Below, piece after piece: positions 55,004 to 64,000 of a stretch of DNA of 64,000 bases (position 1 is its first letter; each line of letters begins with the position of its first letter). The stretch is taken from positions 18,984,708 to 19,048,707 of the forward strand of contig CM073896.1 in assembly GCA_037176705.1 (NCBI GenBank). The letters run 5' to 3'. The stretch is from Molossus alvarezi. Lineage: Eukaryota > Chordata > Mammalia > Chiroptera > Molossidae. The position numbers and the translations under genes were made by a program. Under the pieces are notes generated by a model, which searched no databases, was not told the origin of the DNA, and saw only the letters and a list, made by a program, of their open reading frames with translations.

Positions 55004-55190
55004 ACATCATCTGCATGTTGTATTGTATGTGTGTTCACACCCCACGTCAAGTCCTCTTCCATCACCGTTTACCCCCGTATACTGTACCCTCTTCTACCTC
55101 TCCCACCCTTCCCTCTGGTGATCACCGAGCGGCTGTCTGTGTCTGTGTCTCCAGCTTTTCTTTGCCCTCCACTCACGGAGGTAGATTATT
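55004..55190 (-). mobile_element. L1 3' end, part 2
   Basis: Continuation of the reversed L1 3' UTR from 47885: CATGTTGTATTG, GTGTGTTCACACCCC, CTTCCATCACCGTTTACCCCC, ACCCTCTTCTACCTC. Confidence 0.75.
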
Positions 55191-56329
55191 CAGAGACCTT
55201 TCCCCGGGTACGCGTGTACTAGCAAAATGTTCCTTTGTGTGAATTTAGAACTCTCACAATTTGAAATCACTGCAAGAAAACTTGCTTTATTTTCTTTCTC
55301 AGACTTCAAGTGTACAAAGTGATCAAGCCAGGGTCTGAATGTGGAAAACCCTCTGCTGGGCACAAGCGACAGCGGACTGCGCCATCGCGAGCAGGGTCCT
55401 CCGGGCGCTCACTCGGGTCTGAGTCCTACAGCTGCATCTGTCGGCGCTCAGCCTGAGATGAGAGGAAACAATGAAGTTTGTAGTTCTCATGCGGACATGC
55501 ACTTTGATGTTTGCACAACAGCAGATGCAAACACGTCTTATCGTAGCAACGGCCTAGGGCATGCAGTCACTCCAGAGGAGGATTCCTTTCTCCCTTGTCC
55601 TTGCAAAATGAAACAAAAATTCCTCCCCAAAAACTCAGGGTGAAGCACATCTAGTGGTGATGAGCAAGGCACAGGATGGAGCGTGTTCTTCGTGACAACT
55701 CCCGGCTGACTTGGATGATTTCAAACACACCCTCTTTAGTGAAGGGCACTCACGTGTCGTCTGTTTGTAAGTAATACACTGGGATTTCACACGTGGGAGT
55801 TTTCCCTACAAATATAAAAGAGATAAGCTCAGGACGGGCCATGACAAAGAAAAGAACATAAGAATGCACATTTTGGATAAATGTGCCCTTTAAAGAACAA
55901 TCAGTATTGTGATTAAACATACCATTGAAGCGTTAGGAATTCCAGTCCAGTTATCAGTCAGGAGCAAGACACTAGAGGCTGGGAGATGGAGAACAGAACA
56001 CAGGGAAGGAGACACTAGCTTTTCAAATGGCCGAAGGAGAGGATGCATTCGGCTCTTCCAGTACAAAGACCATCATGCACTGGACCATGGGAGGGAGGGA
56101 GGGTGGCAGGAAAGTAGGTGAAGTGGGAGGAGGGGTGGCGTCTTCAGTGTGCGGGCACAGGAGGTGATGAATGGGCATCTGGATGGGAAGGATGGGCTGC
56201 ACCCCTCGCTTCTGCACTCCGAGGAGACCCTGCCCGCGACGAAGGCTCTCACCCGACACAGCCGAGCGAATGAGATGAGAAGCTGTGCCCTGTTGCCGCG
56301 TGAGACGTGGGCCCCTGGCGACAGCCATT
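55191..56329. other. unassigned sequence
   Basis: No gene or clear repeat identified. A G-rich segment lies at 56085-56150. Confidence 0.45.
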
Positions 56330-57458
56330 AAAGCTGCTTTTGAACAAAGAGGACACTTTTAGCAGGAAGTCCACCACATCCTGGCGCCCCTGTTCCCACA
56401 GTTTGGACATGAGGATGCCGACCATGCTCTGGGGTCAGGAGGTCCATTCCTGGAGCAGGGCATGGACTGGGCTTGGGAGGAACTCTTCGGTGGTATTGTG
56501 CTGTGCCACAGGGTCAGGGACGCCCAAGTTCATGGCAAGAAGGCCCCGGGCGTTCACCGTGGGATGGGGCGGGCCCAGTGGCCAACTGAGTTTCCAGGTT
56601 CAGATGTGAAGTGTGGATGTCCATCCTCAGGTTGGCCTGCGAGTAGAAGGGACACTTGAAGCATACGATGCTGCTGACACTTCCCTTGGACTCACGGTGT
56701 TAGTTGGGTCTCCTTCAGGGTCAGCGCCCAGATGCCCCAGGGTTGGTAGACCCGTAGGCCTGTGGTGCCCCCTCAGCTGCCGGGTGCTCGGGTGATGTTT
56801 CACAGTCAGCCGCCTGGGCCGCCTGGTGACCACGATGTTCTCCTTGGTGCTGCACATGGAGTCCAGCAGAAGGCAGCACTTGATCTGTTCTCTCTCCAGA
56901 ATGGGCACCGGGGCCTCCGTGCCCTGGCCACGGTGGACCAGGGGCACCAACACCTCACTTACCCGCACCCAGTTGGCCGTCTTGCAGCCGCTCACCCACA
57001 GGTGGATGTCCGTGCCTAGCTCAGCACCTGCTGGTGGGTCAACCTCTGGAGGTTCACCCGGCCCTTGTGAAAGATGCCCCATGTGAAGGGTGAGGTCCCA
57101 GGGCATAACGTGCACACCGCCAGAGACCTTCACCTCGTCCTCCTCGTCCATCCAGGAGGTGTGCAGTTTGTTTGTCTTGATGAAGGTGGGGGTGCCCACC
57201 ATGGCCTCGCTGCTCAGGTCCCAGTACAGATGTCTATCTAGGGTCTGCAGCAGCTCCTCCAGGTCACTGTCGGGCACCAGGTGCTGGGTGTCCTCCATGG
57301 TGTAGCAGCCCCGGTGCTGGTGCAGGGCCTGTGGGGTCTGGAGGGACAGCAGCCTCCTCAGAACGTTGGTGCAGAGCAGGTGGGGGTCCAGGAGCCGCAT
57401 GTCCTGGATTGTTACCTTCTGCACAATGTGGTCGTCCAGGGGGACAGCAGGAGGTCAC
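56330..57458 (-). pseudogene. unrecognised minus-strand frame, possible retrocopy
   Basis: The minus strand is open from a TGA at 57458 down to 56627, about 276 codons. No in-frame ATG occurs until QDM, a few codons past 57424. The translation has a believable composition: a leucine-rich start (LRRLLSLQTP), PDSDLEELLQTLDRHLYWDL, TSWMDEEDEV, an EREQIKCCLLLDSM block and an Arg-rich RRPRRL. Below 56680 other frames carry protein-like pieces (CFKCPFYSQANL near 56665; LWEQGRQDVVDFLL near 56380), so the original coding region may be longer and frameshifted. I do not recognise the protein. An intron-less retrocopy is one explanation; a chance frame in GC-rich DNA is another. Confidence 0.35.
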
Positions 57459-58828
57459 ACATGGGAAAATGGATGGACAGAAGCACCAGGTGCTCAGAGT
57501 ACTACAGGGTCTGAGCAGTGACATGTCTGTGTGGATGTTACAAGGAATGACCCAGGCATTTGTATGAATGGATCTCAAATATCAAGTACTGAGCTTGTGA
57601 GTGACATAAGAGAGATCCAGATAAGACTACTTCCGACTCTTAAGAAAGGTTAATATAATAAAGAGAGAAAAAGAGACCAAAATAAGTGATTTTTGACTGG
57701 ATTCCGAATCTCAATAAACACATAAATGAATAAGGCAGCTATAAAATAAGCTATTGGAACAAGTGGCAAACACTTGAATGAGGACTACATATTTAATAAT
57801 AGTAGATCAATGTTATATTTCTGTACTGAGATAATTTATTATATTGTAGTTAAGTGGGAGGATGTTTCCTTAGGAGACACAGGCTAAATTACTTAGGGCT
57901 GATATGTCACATGATGAAAGGTAAATAAGTAAATAAATAGAAGAGAGAGGGATAAAGTAAATGTAGCAAAATGTAAACACTTGTTAATTTAGGTGTAGAG
58001 TATGTGAGGATCCATTGTACTGTTCTTGTGACTTCTTTGAAGTCCTGAAAAATTAAAGAAAATAAGATTTATCTAAAAAGGCTCACCACTCACAGGTGAT
58101 TAGAATGTATACAATGATTCCAGCTTCCACCAAATGAGAACATTGTTTCCATATTTTAACTGGGCCTTTTCTTCAATTCAAACCCAACCCAACACCTCAG
58201 ATTTGTTTTGGCAACTTGAATAAAATATATTTTTTTGATGAATGAAAGCTGCACTGATATTTTAATTAGATGCTCTTTGATATGTAGAGATTATCAGACA
58301 CCAAAATACCATCAAACATTCATATGGTTGTGGTTGTCTTTGGCATTAGTAAAGATAACTGATATTATAATAACTCAGATGTAAAGAAAACTAATTAGAT
58401 AGTATTATTAAATGTTGCCAGGAAGGTCACGCCCTCCATAGCCAGAGTTCTCTGTGCTGCACCCTGAGCTCCAGGCCCTGAGCTGGGCCCGTCTCCTGAA
58501 CCCCACCCTGCCTGTTGAGACCCAGATTAGAGCAGGATAAAACCGTTTCTCTGAGACTCAGTTTCCCATCTGTGATACTATTTATGAACTGATGTTTATT
58601 CAAGGGCCTGGTACATGTCTGGACCAGGGAGACACCCAGAAGATGCTGCAGGGCCAGCTTTGTTCCGGGGGCTCAGGGAACACTCAACCTTTAGAGAGCA
58701 AAATGCACATGGACTTGAATTCCAGTTCAGTAGGGCCAGTGGTTCTCATAGAGGGGTTCCAGGCCACCAGCCGCAGCACATCTGGGAACCTCGGACTCTG
58801 TGTTTGCACGAGTCCTTCAGGGGTTGGT
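57459..58828. other. unassigned AT-rich sequence
   Basis: No gene or firm repeat assignment. Confidence 0.5.
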
Positions 58829-58928
58829 GTGCTGGCTTCTGCAGTACATATACTAAACTTGGACCGGTTCAGAGATTAGCATGGCACCGGCGTGAGGATG
58901 ACACGCAAATTTGTGAAGCGTCCATATT
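58829..58928 (+). pseudogene. RNU6P: U6 snRNA pseudogene (retrocopy)
   Basis: U6 is the catalytic spliceosomal RNA. The start GTGCTGGCTTCTGCAGTACA, the ATATACTAAACTTGGA block, an ACAGAGA-region equivalent (TTCAGAGATTAGCATGGC) and GGATGACACGCAAATTTGTG follow U6 in order over 100 bases, a few short of the usual length. It differs at about a dozen sites, has a small deletion in the ACAGAGA region and is followed by a (ACA)n A-rich tail, so it is a retroposed copy and not a functional gene. Confidence 0.95.
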
Positions 58929-58960
58929 AAAAACAACAACAACAACAACAACAACAAAAA
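58929..58960 (+). repeat. (AAC)n A-rich tail
   Basis: About nine AAC units directly after the U6 retrocopy, presumably grown from its poly(A) tail. Confidence 0.85.
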
Positions 58961-61900
58961 CCACTGCTTTAGGCCATACATACTGACTAGTCAACTTCTC
59001 CCTGGGTTCAGGGTAAGAAAGACACTTCATGTGTTCAAACAGGCGTTCTGGATGTCGGGGGACTTAATGGACTGGCCATCGGGGAGCAGTGTGGGTGGTG
59101 GCGGCCCGTCATCTCCAGCGTCCCCTGGCTGAGGCCCGGCGGGCCTGCACTGCGGCTCCTCATGCTCACGTCCTCACAGCCCGGGTACAGGTGCTGCGGC
59201 CCACGAGGCTGCAGGCAGAGAGAAAGCAGAGAGCCAGGTGCCACCTGCACAGGGCGGCGGGCTCGCTTTTCTCCCTCCCAGCTTTGCCTAGCCTTGTGCT
59301 CTCCCAGAACACGCGCGGTCCCATCCGCTCCTGCTCGGGAAGGGGGTGCGCCCCTCGTGTGTGCTGTGCAGCCGGTTGGCAGGGTCGTGGCGCTGATCCT
59401 CGGTCTGCTGCACCTGCCCTGTCCCTGTCCCTTTCCTGCACTGCTCTGCCCCGGAGGCTGACCTCCGGACTGCATTTCCCAGGCGGCGTGCCGAGGGCCT
59501 CTGGTTCGGGTCAGCCACTGGGAAGCACTAGCAAGGCTGGAGGAGAGAGGGGCCCAGGTGTTTCTTCCCTCCTACCTGCCGGCTGCCTCTCTGACACCAG
59601 TGTGGCTGACCCCACAACCCACTGAGAGGCATCACCCAGAGCTGCAGTATCCCCAGGAACAGGATTTCCTCCTAGTGTACTTTTAGCTCCAGAGGACTTA
59701 ATGGGTCCCCTGTTCACAGCCACCTCACAGATGCTTCTCCATCTCTTGTGTGGTCCCGTGAATTGTATCCCTGCCTCTGAACTTTCATTCAAGTTTCCAC
59801 CAGGACCCAGACTGATGGGAAGAGACAGCACCATTCTGGGGTAGCAGATTGTGGTAGAGTGAGGACACGGACAACGGAGATATCCAAGGAGACCAGGGGC
59901 TCGGGGGTGGGGAGAAAGACTGGAGCACCAGGGCAGGTTCAGGTACAACCCTTGGCAAACACAGAAATGTAAACGCGAACACAGAAGGACTCAACTCTCC
60001 ATGTCAGAGTGGTTGCATTTAGTGCCTTTCTTCACATATCATTAGTGCACGTCTGACCACAGCTACGGGGTTTCCCAAGAATGGGGTTGGCCATTTCCCT
60101 GTGCCCTGAAACCTGTGTTCGGGACACGCATTGTCAGGAACGAACCTTGGCTTCGTGACCGGGTGGGCTGTGGACTTCTACCTGCCGATGGAGAACTGCT
60201 CAGATTTGGCAAATGACAGGCATTCCTGCCATTCCTGACAGTTTTCCTTGGGAGGATAAAGACTGAGAGAGGGTTCTTATACAGTATTATTAAAATAACA
60301 GGGTCACAGCAAAACACTGATTACATTAGGAAAACATTTTTTGCTGACTGCTGCCCCCTGGTGGTAGAAGGGGGCAGGCCCTGACGGAGAAGCCCCTCGC
60401 ACCCCGGCCTCAGTCTCCGCAGAGCTCCTCCGGGACCCTCGCGCCTCCACTGACGCTGGGTGTGTCCTTCCTACCGCAGAGCCGCAGTTCTACAGCTGTC
60501 CCGCGAGTGGTGTGTGTGGCAGTCAGACAAGCGGTGTGGGGTAGACCACCGAGCGTCCTGAGTGGCTGCAGACTGGGGTGGTCTCACTTCACCCACACCA
60601 CCAGGTTCCCTCCCTGGCAGGTGACTCAGCCTTTACTGTCCAGCGCTGTCAGGAGAGGGCAACACTAAGGGCCACGTCTTTGAAGCGCCCTGCGGACACT
60701 GCTCATCGGGAAGGAAAGTCCCGCCCGTTCTAGTGGAGCTCAGGAGCGTCCCGAGCGCGGCCTGGGGTGGAATGTATGGCCCCGGGCACTAGCTGTGCCA
60801 CTGAGCAGTGACTGAACCCAAACCTGCTTCCCCGGAGGCCACGCTCCAGGGTGCCCCCCCCCCCGCGGTCTAACAGAGACGCCCCACTCCATCCAATCCC
60901 CACAGCACGCGAGGCTCCCCAGCCGGGTTTCCCGCAGGGGTCCTCATGGCCTCTCATATTTGTGCCATGCTCTGCTTGTCCCTGGACTTCATGCTGTTTT
61001 TAGAGGAACAGAAAGTGGCAGGTGAGCTGCCAAGTCCGGGACTGGGTGGCTCCAGGCCCCACTGTTTCTGCGTCCTGCCGGGCGCTCTCTGCCCAGGGCC
61101 TGCTTGCCCCACACGGGGCAGGAGGAGGCCTGCTCCCGAGCCTGCGGGCAGAGCTCCTGGCTCTTCCCCGGCCTCAGGTAGGTCTAGATTTTACTGCTGA
61201 CAGTCTTGTCTCTTCCAGGAACTGAGTGGATGGAAACTTGACCACCTCTTGGAGCAAACCAGCCACCTGCATTAAGCAACGTGGCTTCTATGGGTTACAG
61301 TTCTCTTCCATCCTTGGCTAGGCCCTCCGGGAGCCCACCTGGTTTTGGGCAGACAGATCTAGGACTGAATTCCACCACTGACATTGACCTTAGCCCAGGG
61401 GTCACACTGTCCAATGCAATGTCATTTCTGTCACAGGCAAAACTTCATACATGGGGGTGGGGAGTCTGTTTCTGAGCTCCCTCACCTGTTTTATTGGAGT
61501 TAGGGGGCTAGGTGGAGATGGGGGTGGGATGCCGAGCCTATGCCCTCTGTATGGGGCAGCCACCCTCCTCCCCAGTGACTGGCACCAGGCAGGAATGTGA
61601 AGCCAGTGTGGCCAGAACTTTCAAGTTTTCATAAGAAGCCAAACAGTCAAACTGTGGTGAAATCTCTTAATTTTTCAATGTTGGCAGCTAATTCAATTGT
61701 TCTGCTTTCTTCCCTCCCCCACACAGAACACTGCTGCTGACCAGGCTGCCGGCCTGCAGCTTTGCCTTGGGCTGCCACACCTTTGAGCCTGGTACTTTCT
61801 CTGAAATGGGTTCACAACACGGCCTTGCACAGTGGTGGAAATCTGATGAACGACACGTGTGCAGCCCTGGACACAGGTCAGCGACGTGTTCTCCGCACAC

Positions 61901-62784
61901 CTGCCTTTCCACCCTTCTGGCTTCTACCTGGGCTTTGTTTTTGTCTCTCCAAGGAGCAGCAACTTTGCCAGCTGGACATTTTGGTGCCCCTTGGCCTTCT
62001 CTCACACCCTTCTGGCATTTGCTACTTTGTTCAGTCTTGCAAATGCCCAAGTGGACTTTCTCTTAGGCTAGTGACCACAGACAACAGAGTTGAGCTTCCC
62101 GAGAAAACTGTGACATTAGCTCACAGAAGGGTGTACATTTTGAACATTTTCCCCCTTCAGTTCCTTCTGGTAACAAAGCCACCGACCTCTGAGATAGCAG
62201 GAAACCAGAGATTCTAAAGAACAAAGGCCCATGGGACACAAGAGAGAGCAGTGTTTACCTCCTAACAGTCAGAAGGTATCACCTTGACATTGAACTTGAG
62301 GGTTGGACCAGAGAAGGCAGCTCTGAACCGAGGGAGCCAGGACAACAGGAGAAGCAGCCTCCCCAGGAGCCCCGCTGCTCCCCTGTGCTGATTGCAGCTG
62401 GGGTGACCCACGTGGCTGAGAGCACACATTGTCATCGAGAGAATCTTCTGTCACTGAGCCCCAGAACCCAGTGTCTCCCAGCACTGGTCGAAGGGCTTTA
62501 TTGCACAGTGAGACTTGCTGGTAATCCGGCCATCCTGAGTCATGTTTATCAAGGATCTTCCTCCAGATTCTTCCAGATGTGGGAAACTGGCCACAGGGAA
62601 GACGAATGGAGATATTACTCCTGAAGGGTGAGGGGTGAGCGTAGATAAAATCTCTTCCTTCAGGGGCAGCTGTGTGCCACTTGGAGCTTGGCTCCCTCAG
62701 GTTAGCTCAAGCACTCCTGGGGCATAATCTTCATATTCAGTGAGATTTATAAAAATTTCATATCACAGATCTGGATCTCTCTCT
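58961..62784. other. unassigned GC-rich sequence
   Basis: Overlapping open stretches in several frames (for example 59089-59625 plus, 59475-59035 minus, 61762-62217 plus) share no recognisable domain and have no consistent start or codon bias. 60400-61200 is CpG-richer than the rest, and a C-run lies at 60858-60868. No exon with confident splice sites was found. Confidence 0.4.
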
Positions 62785-62806
62785 CTCTCTATCTCCTACG
62801 GCACGC

Positions 62807-62837
<31 letters not shown>

Positions 62838-62838
62838 C
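62785..62838 (+). repeat. (CT)n, (CG)n and (CA)n alternating tract
   Basis: A CT run near 62777-62791, then about six CG and twelve CA dinucleotides (62803-62837). Alternating purine-pyrimidine sequence of this kind can form Z-DNA. Confidence 0.95.
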
Positions 62839-63129
62839 TCCTACTTCACTTCCAACAATGGTTCAGGTCCTAGTAACTAACCTTAACTCACAGAAGAAGA
62901 GAACTGACTCCCTCTAGGGGTGACACCGGGAACTGCTGGCGAAGCTGACCTTGAACTAGAAACACTGGCTTGGTCCACACAGGGAAGTTGAACCTAATCA
63001 TTAAATCTGAAAAACTGTTGCCTTCAGAGAAGGTCCAATCCACCTCACATCCCTAAATTGAGCCGAAATAAGTGGAAAATGGAAATCCTGTGCAACAAAA
63101 TACCCTTCTCAGGAGTCATGAGTATCATT
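62839..63129. other. unassigned sequence
   Basis: No gene or repeat seen. Confidence 0.5.
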
Positions 63130-63330
63130 CCTGAGCGTGGCTCGGGAGCCAGACACTTGGTTATTTGCCGGCTGGGTGGCTCTGGGCAGCTCGGTGACCC
63201 CGCAAGGCTTCAGTAAGATGGTGGGGAAATACCCTGTCGGCTTCCTGAGGATGAATGAGGGTCACCTGCACCACACTTTGTCCACTGCCTGGCACACAGG
63301 CAGTGACCATAAATCCATTTGTTATTATTT
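63130..63330 (+). mobile_element. MIR SINE remnant
   Basis: GGGAGCCAGACACTTGG, GGCTGGGTGGCTCTGGGCAG, AAGATGGTGGGGAAAT and GCCTGGCACACAGGCAGTGACCATAAAT follow the MIR layout from head to the tail motif. Confidence 0.7.
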
Positions 63331-64000
63331 CTTCCTCAAATTTCGATCCCGTTGCTGTCCCCACCTCTCAGGCCCCCCAGACATCCTTCTTCTTGGAGAG
63401 AGAAATCACACAGAAACACAAACTTCACACAGCCGGGGAGCAGATACGGCCCCTTGGCAGTATCACCCACGGAAAGAGAACCCAAAGCGCACCGCTTCCA
63501 AGCTGACGCTCCAGAAACTTTGAGGGTGTCTATGTTTATCTCCACAGGATGTCACCCCCTCGCCCAAAGGGTTCAGGAGGAATAGCACCCCCGACTGCAC
63601 AGTCTTCCCGTGCTCACTGCCCCGTTTCTCCCTAGGGAGGAAGGTGACCCTGCAGTCCTGGGGATAAATCCCTGATAATCGTGTCTGCGGAAGGTGTGGG
63701 AGGACAGTACAGCCAGCTTCCCAGCGAGGCCCCGCGAGCGGCGGCACCACCCCGAGGACACTGCGGAGCCTTTCAAACCCGCCAACAAGGCCTGTGGACG
63801 GCCTGCGGCTCCGAGCCCCGCACTGCGGCGGCGCCCTCACCTCCACGGAGACAGCCTGGGCGAGGGCCCGCCCTGGGCAGGTCGGTCTGTGCCCTGGAAC
63901 CCGTGTTCCTCCGAGCTCTGTGTCCTCAAGGCCCGAGTCCCGAGGGGACACGCACAGTCCTGCAGCTGCACGCGTGTGCCTGTGGACCTTTGTGTCCGTG
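63331..64000. other. unassigned GC- and CpG-rich sequence
   Basis: CpG density rises from about 63700 to the window end (GCGAGCGGCGGC, GCACTGCGGCGGCGCC), as at the edge of a CpG island. A minus-strand open stretch at 63951-63463 has no recognisable domain. A promoter or first exon beyond the window is possible. Confidence 0.4.

Noticed and set aside
58829..58928. Functional U6 gene
   Set aside because: Many substitutions, a deletion in the ACAGAGA region, no upstream TATA/PSE seen and an A-rich tail instead of the T-run terminator.
59035..59625. Overlapping open frames on both strands in GC-rich DNA
   Set aside because: Five frames are open at once, which is expected from low stop-codon density rather than a gene.
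1..64000. CRISPR arrays, bacterial operons or phage genes
   Set aside because: No spaced direct repeats; repeat types, pseudogenes and codon pattern are mammalian.

Overview
This window is mammalian nuclear DNA, most likely from a vespertilionid bat. The main reason is about 28 copies or fragments of a tRNA-derived SINE of the bat VES type: a tRNA-like head with box A and box B, a CT-rich middle, and a tail ending near TCCTCGGGTGAGGAT plus an A-run. A hAT element with SPIN-type ends, bat-like L1 3' ends and old MIR/L1 remnants agree with this. I see no intact host protein-coding exon. The window is an accumulation of mobile elements and retrocopies.

Region by region. 1-4450: L1 3' ends, a MIR, a VES SINE and a minus-strand retrocopy of DNAJC24 (DPH4), broken by a stop and frameshifts. 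4451-11656: a VES SINE split by an old gammaretrovirus-like provirus (ERV1, plus strand) with both LTRs and broken gag, pol and env; ERV1 later received its own VES SINE inside the gag nucleocapsid zinc knuckle. 11657-21297: SINEs, a MIR, a possible solo LTR, an old L1 carrying three SINEs, and a young 5'-truncated L1 with a 17-bp target duplication. 21488-27340: a third, heavily decayed class I provirus (ERV3, minus strand). 27820-42150: another L1, many SINEs, LTR-like sequence with doubled CCAAT boxes, simple repeats and a striking 183-bp inverted repeat. 42150-47800: old L1/HAL1-like sequence with younger insertions.

47793-55190 is the most interesting part. An L1 3' end was hit by a hAT element, that hAT by a SPIN-like hAT, and a third insertion, ERV2 (minus strand, 48356-54999), landed exactly inside the target duplication of the first hAT. 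The two 423-bp LTRs of ERV2 look identical and are flanked by a 4-bp duplication, so the insertion is recent. Yet ERV2 lacks most of reverse transcriptase, the integrase C-terminus and the receptor-binding part of the envelope, which suggests it was defective before it inserted and was mobilised by proteins made elsewhere. It keeps an open transmembrane envelope subunit, a UAG gag-pol junction with an MLV-like context and a 9-bp downstream stem, and, like ERV1, an in-frame hydrophobic leader upstream of gag resembling the glycoGag arrangement.

55190-64000: lower repeat density and higher GC towards the end. It holds an unrecognised minus-strand open frame at 56627-57458, a U6 snRNA retrocopy, a CG/CA alternating tract and a MIR. 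No gene could be assigned there.

All identities rest on reading motifs and target duplications by eye; no database search was possible.
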